A stretch of 8,324 bases of DNA, from NCBI GenBank assembly GCA_964583865.1, contig CAZOXZ010000110.1, positions 1 to 8,324 on the forward strand, read 5' to 3'. Shown here in pieces: positions 1 to 5,396 of the stretch. Made by a program: the position numbers and the translations under genes. Every line of letters starts with the position of its first letter. The stretch's first letter is position 1. This stretch comes from DASSBG01 sp964583865 (GTDB lineage: Bacteria; Pseudomonadota; Gammaproteobacteria; Xanthomonadales; Rhodanobacteraceae). Under the pieces are notes generated by a model that ran no database searches, was not told where the DNA came from, and saw only the letters and a program-made list of their open reading frames with translations.

Positions 1-1884
1 CATGTAGGTGGACTTGCCGCCCATGTTGGGGCCGGTGATGACCAGCATGCGGTGCGCGTCGTCCAGATGCAGGTCGTTGGGCACGAAGGGCTCGTCGCGC
101 ACTTGCTCGATGACCGGATGGCGTCCCTCGCTGATGTCAATGCCGGGCTCGTCGGTCAGCTGCGGGCAGGCCCAGCCCAGGGCGTCCGCACGCTCGGCCA
201 GTGCGGCCAGGGCGTCCAGCTCGGCGATGGCGGTGGCGGCATCGCGCAGCGGTTGCAGGCGTTCGCCAAGAAAGTCCAGCAACGCGGCGTATAGTGCCTG
301 TTCGCGCTGCAATGCGCGTTCGCGCGCGGATAGCACCTTGTCCTCGAATCCCTTCAATTCCTCGGTGATGTAGCGCTCGGCATTCTTGGTGGTCTGGCGG
401 CGGGTGTAATGCGTCGGCACCTTGTCGGCGTGGCTCTTGCCGATCTCGATGTAGTAGCCGTGCACCTTGTTGAATCCGACCTTCAGCGTGGCAATGCCGG
501 TGGCGGTCTTCTCGCGGTTTTCGAGATCCAGCAGGAACTGGTTGGCGTTGTCGGCCAACTGGCGCAGCTCATCCAGCTCCGCATCGTGGCCGGGGGCGAT
601 AACGCCGCCCTCGCGAGCCAGTACCGGCGGCTGCTCGATGATGGCGGCCTGCAGATGGCACGTGGTCTCGTGGTGGTCACCGATGCGTTGCACCAGCCGG
701 TCCAGCAGCGGGTTGCCGAGCGTCGAAAGGACTTCGGCGAGGACCGGCGCCATCGCCAGGCCGTCTCGCAGGGTGGCAAGATCACGCGGGCGCGCCGAGC
801 GCAGGGCCACGCGGGCCATGATGCGTTCCAGGTCGCCGATGGCACGCAGGTTCTCGCGCAAGGCCTCGAACTGGCGGTTGTCGGCCAGTGCGGCGATGGC
901 CTGCTGGCGGTGACGCAGCGCCTGGTGGTCGCGCAGTGGTCGGTGCAGCCGACGCCGCAACAATCGGGCGCCCATGGGTGTGACGCTGGTGTCGATTATG
1001 CCCAGCAAAGTGTGTTCACGCCGGCCCTCGGGATGCGTATCCAGTTCGAGATTCCGTCGCGTGGCCGCGTCCATGGCAAGTGTCTCGCCGGACGCTTCGA
1101 CCGCCAGGCCGGTGAGATGGGGCAGGGCGTTTTTCTGGGTTTCCTCCAGCCAGCCCAGCAGGCAACCGGCGGCACCCAGCGCCAGTTCGAGTTCGTTCAC
1201 GCCGAAACCCGTCAGGTCGCGCGTACCGAAGAACCGGTTCAGCTCGCGCCGGGCGCTGTCGCTGTCGAAATGCCACGGCGGCCGGCGGCGCAGGCCGGGC
1301 AGGCTTTCAACGGCAGTGGGCCACTCGTTATCTTCACTGACCAGTGTCTCCACCGGCGCCAGGCGGGCCAGCTCCGCCGTCAGGGCTTCCTCGCTGCCGA
1401 CTTCGGTCAGCAGGAAACGCCCGGCGGCCAGATCGACCCAGGCCAGGCCCCAGCCCTCCTTGTCGCGGGCAATGGCCAGCAAGAGGTTGTCGCGGCGCTG
1501 ATCCAGCAAAGCCTCGTCGGTGACCGTGCCGGGCGTGACGATGCGCACCACCTTGCGTTCCATCGGTCCTTTGGTCTTGCCCGGTTCGCCGATTTGCTCG
1601 CAAATGGCCACCGACTGGCCTTGTCGCAGCAGCTTGGCCAGGTAGCTTTCCGCCGAGTGCCAGGGCACGCCGGCCATGGGGATGGCTTCGCCGGCAGACT
1701 TGCCGCGTTGGGTCAAGGTGATGTCCAGCAGGCGTGCTGCCGTGCGCGCGTCGTCGTAAAACAACTCGTAGAAATCGCCCATGCGAAAGAAAAGCAAATG
1801 CTCCGGATGCGCTGCCTTGACCTTCAGGTACTGGCGCATCAGGGGCGTGTGGTTCTTGCCGGATGGCGTGGACGAGGTGCTCAA
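1..1884 (-). CDS. mutS: DNA mismatch repair protein MutS (N-terminal 628 residues, C-terminus beyond window)
   Basis: MutS recognises base mismatches and small loops in DNA and, as an ATPase clamp, recruits MutL. Read leftward, the frame is open from 1884 to the window edge. The mismatch-recognition motif is at residues 38-40 (FYE, the Phe wedge and Glu), within RMGDFYELFYDD. The core/clamp signatures FNKVHGYYIEIG (about 465-480) and RRQTTKNAERYIT (about 493-505) follow, then Walker A GPNMGGKST at 618-626, two residues before the edge. Walker B, the signature loop and the C-terminal helix-turn-helix are therefore missing only because the window ends; MutS is usually about 850 residues. The start is TTG at 1884: an in-frame stop lies a few codons upstream, the first ATG (codon 16) would cut the conserved HTPLMRQYLKVKAAHP segment, and AAGG sits 8 bases upstream of the TTG. 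It is transcribed divergently from ppsR. Identity is certain; the start is very likely. Confidence 0.97.
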   Translation of the reverse strand, partial: MSTSSTPSGKNHTPLMRQYLKVKAAHPEHLLFFRMGDFYELFYDDARTAARLLDITLTQRGKSAGEAIPMAGVPWHSAESYLAKLLRQGQSVAICEQIGEPGKTKGPMERKVVRIVTPGTVTDEALLDQRRDNLLLAIARDKEGWGLAWVDLAAGRFLLTEVGSEEALTAELARLAPVETLVSEDNEWPTAVESLPGLRRRPPWHFDSDSARRELNRFFGTRDLTGFGVNELELALGAAGCLLGWLEETQKNALPHLTGLAVEASGETLAMDAATRRNLELDTHPEGRREHTLLGIIDTSVTPMGARLLRRRLHRPLRDHQALRHRQQAIAALADNRQFEALRENLRAIGDLERIMARVALRSARPRDLATLRDGLAMAPVLAEVLSTLGNPLLDRLVQRIGDHHETTCHLQAAIIEQPPVLAREGGVIAPGHDAELDELRQLADNANQFLLDLENREKTATGIATLKVGFNKVHGYYIEIGKSHADKVPTHYTRRQTTKNAERYITEELKGFEDKVLSARERALQREQALYAALLDFLGERLQPLRDAATAIAELDALAALAERADALGWACPQLTDEPGIDISEGRHPVIEQVRDEPFVPNDLHLDDAHRMLVITGPNMGGKSTYM

Positions 1885-1959
1885 GCCGTCTACCTTGCAA
1901 CGTGATCAGGATGGGCCCATGGCGTACACTGCGCGTGGCCCGAGCGTGGATTCTCGCAC
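1885..1959. promoter_or_regulatory. Divergent mutS/ppsR intergenic region with 10-bp palindrome and candidate ppsR -10
   Basis: This 75-base spacer separates two divergent genes and should hold both promoters. It contains a perfect palindrome, ATGGGCCCAT, at 1911-1920. A -10-like TACACT lies at 1925-1930, about 30 bases before the ppsR ATG. No good -35 is found 16-18 bases upstream of it; TTGCAA at 1895-1900 is 24 bases away, which is too far. On the mutS side, AAGG 8 bases before the TTG is the ribosome site; I see no clear mutS -10. The promoter assignments are weak inference; the palindrome is directly visible. Confidence 0.35.
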
Positions 1960-2775
1960 ATGCACCGTACCGTTTTCTTCGTTTCCGATGGCACCGGCAT
2001 CACTTCCGAGACCATTGGTCACAGCCTGCTGACCCAGTTCCAGGCGGTGGAGTTCGTCACCCATCGCCTGCCGTTCATCGACAGCATGGACAAGGCTGCG
2101 GCCGCGGCCACGCGCATCGCCGGCGAATATGAGCGCAGCGGTCAGCGTCCGATCGTCATCAACACCCTGATGGACCGGGCCCAGAGCGACCGTCTGGCCG
2201 AAAGCGGTGCCATGATGCTGGATGTGTTCACGCCTTTCATTGCCCCCTTGGAGGCCGAGCTTGGGTGCACCCGGTCGCCACTGGTCGGCCAGGCCCATGG
2301 CATGACCGATGCCGCCGAGTACGAGGCCCGCATCCACGCCACCAACTATGCCTTGTCGCACGATGACGGCATGGCCACGCGTTATGACGATGCCGATGTC
2401 ATCCTGTTGGGCGTCTCGCGGGTGGGAAAGACTCCGACCTGCCTGTACCTGGCATTGCATTTCGGCATCCTGGCAGCGAACTATCCGCTGACACCGGAGG
2501 ACCTTGAGCGGCAAGAGCTGCCCGAGCCCGTGCGCAAGTTTCGCAAGCGCCTGTTCGGCCTGACCATCGACGCCGACCGGCTCAGCCAGATCCGCCAGGA
2601 ACGTCGCCCCGGAAGCACCTATGCCAGCCTGGCTCAGTGCCGCAAGGAGTTGAGCCAGGCAGCTGCCATGTTGCGCGGCTTCGGCATTCCCCAGCTCAAC
2701 AGCACGCATGTCTCGGTCGAGGAGATCAGCTCCAAGATCATCGACAAGCTGGGCATCGAGCGCAAAATGTTGTGA
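1960..2775 (+). CDS. ppsR: Phosphoenolpyruvate synthase regulatory protein (PSRP/PpsR, DUF299 kinase/pyrophosphorylase)
   Basis: Family members are bifunctional: they inactivate PEP synthase by ADP-dependent phosphorylation of a threonine and reactivate it by Pi-dependent removal of the phosphate, giving pyrophosphate. This switches the cell between gluconeogenesis and glycolysis. The 271-residue protein has the usual length. It opens with the typical RTVFFVSDGTGITSET (3-18), has NTLMDR (68-73), the conserved SPLVGQAHGM (106-115), and the P-loop GVSRVGKTPTCLYLA (151-165), followed by ANYPLTPEDL (173-182) and the C-terminal SVEEISSKII (252-261). The ATG at 1960 puts the family start motif directly at the N-terminus. 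The upstream GTGGA is a weak ribosome site. The usual partner ppsA is not in the window; the neighbours are mutS (divergent) and a DUF1249 gene 46 bases downstream. It is cytoplasmic and appears intact. Confidence 0.95.
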   Translation: MHRTVFFVSDGTGITSETIGHSLLTQFQAVEFVTHRLPFIDSMDKAAAAATRIAGEYERSGQRPIVINTLMDRAQSDRLAESGAMMLDVFTPFIAPLEAELGCTRSPLVGQAHGMTDAAEYEARIHATNYALSHDDGMATRYDDADVILLGVSRVGKTPTCLYLALHFGILAANYPLTPEDLERQELPEPVRKFRKRLFGLTIDADRLSQIRQERRPGSTYASLAQCRKELSQAAAMLRGFGIPQLNSTHVSVEEISSKIIDKLGIERKML

Positions 2776-2809
2776 TGCGGCTTTCGGCTGCAACGGTCCG
2801 TGCGGGTGC

Positions 2810-2815
2810 TACCAT
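2810..2815 (+). promoter_or_regulatory. Extended -10-like element just upstream of the DUF1249 start (possible leaderless promoter)
   Basis: TGCTACCAT at 2807-2815 resembles an extended -10 (TGn plus TACCAT). Its 3' end is 6 bases before the ATG at 2822, so a transcript would begin at or next to the start codon. No Shine-Dalgarno sequence is visible upstream of that ATG, which agrees with a leaderless mRNA. No convincing -35 hexamer lies 16-18 bases upstream. Read-through from ppsR across the 46-base gap is the alternative. Confidence 0.35.
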
Positions 2816-2821
2816 CGCCGC

Positions 2822-3310
2822 ATGAGCGCCGTTTTGCAAACCCGTGCCGAGCAGTTTCTTCCCAGCCGTTTTGCCTGGTTGATGGGGCTGTATGGCGAGA
2901 ACTACCATCGGCTGCAGCGCCTGTTCGGTGCCACCCGTCTGGAACCGGGCCAGTACCGTTCCAGCGTGGGCGACAACCTGGACGTGGTCGTGGATGTTCA
3001 GCACCGTCATCCCTACACGCTGGACATGATCATCACCTACGCCAGCACCGACCACGCCACCGGCAATCCGGCGCCGTCGGCGCAAGTGCGCCTGTACCTG
3101 GATGCCAGGGTGGTGGAGGTGCAGCACTGCCATCCCGGCAAACACCTGTGGCAGCTTCTGGGGCCGTGGCCACCGGCTGCCGTGATCTCGCGCCACCGCT
3201 TGCGCATGGCGACCTTCCTGAACCGCTGGCTGGTGTATCTGGCCGAGCAGGGCCACTCGTGCGGCACGCTGGAACGCGTCGACGAGCGCGTGCGTCGCGG
3301 CTCGGCCTGA
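2822..3310 (+). CDS. DUF1249 family protein (YqiB-like)
   Basis: The function of this family is not established. The 162-residue protein matches my recollection of E. coli YqiB in order: an N-terminal helix WLMGLYGENYHRLQRLFG (about 19-36, compare LMRLCEMNFSQLRRLLP in YqiB), a central strand-rich part with VDVQHRHPYTLDMIITY, the VRLYLDARVVEVQHC segment (about 90-104, compare VRLYHDAMVAEV), and a C-terminal helix FLNRWLVYLAEQGH. It has no signal peptide or membrane segment, so it is probably cytoplasmic. It is slightly longer than YqiB (about 140). The chosen ATG places the family helix near the N-terminus; a longer in-frame reading from 2708 would overlap ppsR and encodes an atypical Ser/Arg/Cys-rich stretch. 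It lies 46 bases after ppsR on the same strand and converges with the cyclase gene, 14 bases away. Confidence 0.85.
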   Translation: MSAVLQTRAEQFLPSRFAWLMGLYGENYHRLQRLFGATRLEPGQYRSSVGDNLDVVVDVQHRHPYTLDMIITYASTDHATGNPAPSAQVRLYLDARVVEVQHCHPGKHLWQLLGPWPPAAVISRHRLRMATFLNRWLVYLAEQGHSCGTLERVDERVRRGSA

Positions 3311-3324
3311 CCCCCCGTGTCGTT

Positions 3325-4200
3325 TCAGTCGGCTTGGCAGACCTTGTTGCGACCGCTTTCCTTGGCCTTGTACAGCGCCTCGTCTGCGCGCTGGAAAAGC
3401 TGCTGCGGATCGTCACCCGGTCGACAACCGGCGATGCCCAGGCTGATGGTTATGGCGTGGGCCTGGCCCTCGAAGGTGAATGGCAGTTCCGCCACGGCCT
3501 GACGCAGACGCTCGCAGATCTTGCGGGCTTCCTCAAGATCGGCCTCGGGCAGCAGCAACGTGAACTCCTCACCACCAACGCGCGCGGCGGTGTCTTCGTT
3601 GCGCGCGTGCTCGCGAATGGTCCGGGCCACGCGCTGCAACACCTCGTCACCGGAGGCATGGCCCCAGGTGTCGTTGACTTTCTTGAAGTGATCGATGTCG
3701 ATCATGCACAGAGACAGGGGCCGTTCGTGACGACTGGTGCGTGAGCGTTCGCGCTCCAGGACGTCTTCGAAGTAGCGGCGGTTGCCGAGGCCGGTCAACG
3801 GATCGTGAGTCGCCTGCTGGAAAACCTCGTCGTGGTATGGCGCTTCGATGCTTGCCGGGCCGACGAACTTGAGGATGCTTTCGCCCACGGTGATGTGATC
3901 GCCGTCGCTGAGCCGGTGGTCCTGGCCGTCGAGTTCTTGTTCGTTGACGCGCGTGCGGTTGGTGGAACCCAGGTCGCGAATGTAATGCTGCTTGCCGTCG
4001 GACCAGATGACGCAGTGGCGGCGCGACACGCTGGCGTGCGGCAGCTGGAGATCCGCTTCCCCGGTTCGTCCGATCAGAGCATGCTGTGCACCCACGGCCA
4101 GGCGCCTGCCCAGGCCTTCGCCATAAATGACGATGACGCAGGCCGTTCCCTTGTGCGGTGCCTTCGGGCCGGGGCTGATTTTGGTGCGGTGGGTATTCAT
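3325..4200 (-). CDS. FHA domain-containing diguanylate cyclase (GGEEF, with I-site)
   Basis: This 291-residue protein probably makes cyclic di-GMP from two GTP, with an N-terminal phosphothreonine-binding FHA domain in place of a membrane sensor. The FHA signatures are visible: IGR at 43-45, SRRH at 59-62 and GSTN at 78-81, within a domain of about residues 21-113. The GGDEF domain (about 125-288) begins with HDPLTGLGNRRYF (132-144), has DIDHFKKVND (168-177) and the active loop GGEEF at 209-213. RNED at 200-203 fits the RxxD product-inhibition I-site, five residues before the loop, so the enzyme is predicted to be active and feedback-inhibited. No signal peptide or membrane helix is present; it is cytoplasmic. 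The start is uncertain: ATG at 4200 has no good ribosome site, while AGGAGG (4225-4230) directly abuts an in-frame TTG at 4224, which would add eight residues. The input is probably a phosphorylated Ser/Thr protein, which is inference. Confidence 0.93.
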   Translation of the reverse strand: MNTHRTKISPGPKAPHKGTACVIVIYGEGLGRRLAVGAQHALIGRTGEADLQLPHASVSRRHCVIWSDGKQHYIRDLGSTNRTRVNEQELDGQDHRLSDGDHITVGESILKFVGPASIEAPYHDEVFQQATHDPLTGLGNRRYFEDVLERERSRTSRHERPLSLCMIDIDHFKKVNDTWGHASGDEVLQRVARTIREHARNEDTAARVGGEEFTLLLPEADLEEARKICERLRQAVAELPFTFEGQAHAITISLGIAGCRPGDDPQQLFQRADEALYKAKESGRNKVCQAD

Positions 4201-4236
4201 TGGCTGTAACTGTTGAAGCAGCAACCTCCTGGCCCG

Positions 4237-4242
4237 ATTCTA
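4237..4242 (-). promoter_or_regulatory. Candidate -10 element of the diguanylate cyclase gene
   Basis: Read leftward, TAGAAT matches five of six bases of the sigma-70 -10 consensus. A transcript would start around 4230, giving a leader of about 30 bases to the ATG at 4200, with AGGAGG at its very 5' end. The -35 region 17 bases upstream (TCGCCG) is poor, so the promoter may need an activator or be weak. Confidence 0.4.
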
Positions 4243-4345
4243 ACCCGCAATCGTCGCAACGGCGACCGATGGCGCAAACAGGCATGTCATGGGTGTCTCG
4301 GCCCCGCGTTCCGGTATCGTGAACCGTGCCTGCACATCCGCTGTA

Positions 4346-4382
4346 TTGACAAATCGCAAATCGTGTTCAAATAAGGTAAAAT
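4346..4382 (+). promoter_or_regulatory. Probable sigma-70 promoter region of the cold-shock gene, with tandem CAAATCG repeat
   Basis: A perfect -35 hexamer TTGACA is at 4346-4351. The best -10-like sequence, TAAAAT at 4377-4382 (five of six consensus bases), is 25 bases away, too far to pair with it. TCAAAT at 4367-4372 pairs with TTGACA only at a short 15-base spacing. There may be two overlapping promoters, or a promoter with non-standard spacing. A head-to-tail repeat of CAAATCG fills 4350-4363, overlapping the end of the -35. The surrounding base composition is much more AT-rich than the genes, as expected for a strong promoter. The exact start site cannot be fixed by eye. Confidence 0.5.
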
Positions 4383-4491
4383 GCTCCCGCTGTTGCTGCG
4401 CGTTGTACGTTCGACAGGTCCATCCGCAACCTTGGGGTTCGGGTTCTCCCTGACTGGCTGCATGCTCACTGCAGTACGTGGTGATCCTTGA
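4381..4491 (+). CDS. Possible 36-codon upstream ORF in the cold-shock leader
   Basis: An ATG at 4381 opens a 36-codon frame that ends with TGA at 4489-4491, 41 bases before the cold-shock ATG. TAAGG at 4372-4376 lies four bases upstream of the ATG, a close but possible ribosome site. The product would start MLPLLLRVVRSTG and is mildly hydrophobic, with one cysteine; I recognise no family. If the -10 is TAAAAT at 4377-4382, the ATG would be inside the promoter and the ORF could not be translated from that transcript. It could be a leader peptide or chance; I favour chance slightly. Confidence 0.2.
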   Translation: MLPLLLRVVRSTGPSATLGFGFSLTGCMLTAVRGDP

Positions 4492-4532
4492 TTGGATTGC
4501 TGTATATCATTTTCGTGTTTTGGAGTTGCGTT

Positions 4533-4742
4533 ATGTCGGATCGAGAGATCGGCACTGTCAAATGGTTCAACGATGCCAAGGGCTTCGGTTTTATTTCTCG
4601 GGAAGGCCAGGATGATGTCTTCGTGCACTTCCGTGCCATCCGTGGTGATGGTTTCCGCAGCCTGAAGGAAGGCCAGCAGGTCAGCTTTCAGGTGGTCGAG
4701 GGCCAGAAGGGCCTGCAGGCCGAAGACGTGGAAGCCGTCTGA
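4533..4742 (+). CDS. Cold-shock protein (CspA family, single cold-shock domain)
   Basis: This 69-residue OB-fold protein binds single-stranded RNA and DNA and acts as an RNA chaperone in the cytoplasm, typically melting mRNA structure at low temperature or in stationary phase. The family pattern is complete: GTVKWFND (7-14) with the aromatic W11, RNP1 KGFGFI at 16-21, RNP2 VFVHF at 29-33, and the C-terminal GLQAEDVEAV. The length is the usual one. The start is supported by TGGAG at 4521-4525, seven bases before the ATG. An in-frame TTG at 4488 would add a 15-residue hydrophobic extension, which is atypical for the family, so I reject it. The long, partly T-rich leader fits post-transcriptional control as in other csp genes, which is inference. 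A strong terminator follows 25 bases after the stop. Which csp paralogue this is cannot be told. Confidence 0.95.
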   Translation: MSDREIGTVKWFNDAKGFGFISREGQDDVFVHFRAIRGDGFRSLKEGQQVSFQVVEGQKGLQAEDVEAV

Positions 4743-4766
4743 GGACGGATTGCCCACTGTTCAACG

Positions 4767-4796
4767 AAAGGGTCGGCTCTGCCGGCCCTTTCTCGT
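4767..4796. terminator. Bidirectional intrinsic terminator between csp and chaC-like genes
   Basis: AAAGGGTCGGC at 4767-4777 and GCCGGCCCTTT at 4781-4791 form an 11-pair stem with one T-G wobble and a TCT loop. Rightward, the stem ends in a T-rich run (TTTCTCGTT); leftward, it ends in TTTCG. It lies between two converging genes, 24 bases past the csp stop and 5 bases past the stop of the leftward unit, so it can end both transcripts. Confidence 0.85.
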
Positions 4797-5396
4797 TCAA
4801 ACGCCCGTCCGGGTGTTGCGATTGCGGATGTGCTGCAGCGCCTGTTCCAGGGCAAACACATGTGGGTCGTTCACGCCCATGTCACGCAGGGCATCGGCCA
4901 GCCGCAGCAGGTAGTCGCGGTTGGGGCCGCTGGGTCCGGATGAGCGTGCGATCTGGCGGGCAATGGTCTCGTCATCGGCCGGCCCGAGCCACGCGGCATT
5001 GCCGGCTTCGGCAATATAGACCAGACCGGTGGCATGGTCGCCGCCGAGGAACTGCATCCGCGTTTCAAAGCGCAAATAGCCGTTCTTTTCACGTACATCA
5101 AGGTGGGCGAAGGCACGGCCCGGGACGCGGTAAGCCATGCCGGTACAGCTGGCGCCCTCCCGCGGAATCAGGGTGAGGACCCGTCCCGGGGCTTCGGGCG
5201 TGCCGCGATGGTCGTGTGACCCTTGCCAGAAACGCCGTTCCCAGCCGTGGATCGTTGCCTGGCGACGTTCCAGGTAGTCGAAATCAACCTTGTAGATCAG
5301 CGAACCGTAACCAAACAGCCATACGGCGTCGTCATCGGCGATGGGCTGGCGATTGCGGTTGGCCCGTGTGGTGTCGGTGCTGCGTGCGGCGTCCAT
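4797..5396 (-). CDS. ChaC-type gamma-glutamylcyclotransferase
   Basis: ChaC enzymes cleave the gamma-glutamyl bond of glutathione in the cytosol, giving 5-oxoproline and Cys-Gly. The 199-residue protein has the family substrate-binding loop VWLFGYGSLIY at 25-35, then HGWERRFWQGSHDHRGTPEAPGR (50-72), the motif GMAYRV (86-91), and the catalytic region LDVREKNGYLR, in which E103 corresponds to the catalytic glutamate. No signal peptide is present, but about 24 polar residues precede the domain. It is the last gene of a leftward three-gene unit. Its ATG overlaps the stop of the upstream gene (TGATG) and no ribosome site lies close upstream, so translation probably depends on re-initiation. A bidirectional terminator lies just downstream. 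Family assignment is firm; glutathione as substrate is inferred from the family. Confidence 0.92.
   Translation of the reverse strand: MDAARSTDTTRANRNRQPIADDDAVWLFGYGSLIYKVDFDYLERRQATIHGWERRFWQGSHDHRGTPEAPGRVLTLIPREGASCTGMAYRVPGRAFAHLDVREKNGYLRFETRMQFLGGDHATGLVYIAEAGNAAWLGPADDETIARQIARSSGPSGPNRDYLLRLADALRDMGVNDPHVFALEQALQHIRNRNTRTGV

Larger units (their letters stand above)
4201..4532. other. 332-base intergenic region between the divergent cyclase and cold-shock genes
   Basis: I see no conserved protein gene here. The left part holds the cyclase -10 (TAGAAT, leftward, 4237-4242) and a small inverted repeat, GTCGC-AACG-GCGAC at 4253-4266. The middle holds the rightward cold-shock promoter with a tandem CAAATCG repeat. 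From about 4381 to 4532 is a probable long leader with a possible 36-codon ORF (4381-4491), an ACTGCAGT palindrome at 4468-4475 that forms part of a CTGCA/TGCAG hairpin (4458-4474), and a T-rich stretch (4487-4520) before the ribosome site. The stretch 4270-4340 shows nothing I can name. Confidence 0.6.

Noticed and set aside
409..1905. 498-codon rightward open frame across mutS
   Set aside because: It lies antisense to an unmistakable mutS; high-GC codon use leaves the opposite strand open. The product has no recognisable domain and low-complexity Gln/Arg/Gly/Val composition.
1906..2793. 295-codon leftward open frame across ppsR
   Set aside because: It is antisense to a full-length ppsR with the P-loop and all family motifs; no motif of its own.
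2708..2821. Upstream extension of the DUF1249 protein to 2708
   Set aside because: It overlaps the end of ppsR in another frame and adds an atypical Ser/Arg/Cys-rich stretch not seen in the family.
4488..4532. TTG start for the cold-shock gene with a hydrophobic N-terminal extension
   Set aside because: Cold-shock proteins of this family begin a few residues before the GTVKWF motif, and TGGAG is well placed before the ATG at 4533.
4287..4757. 156-codon leftward open frame across the cold-shock gene and its leader
   Set aside because: It covers the csp gene, its ribosome site and promoter region in antisense, and shows no domain or ribosome site of its own.
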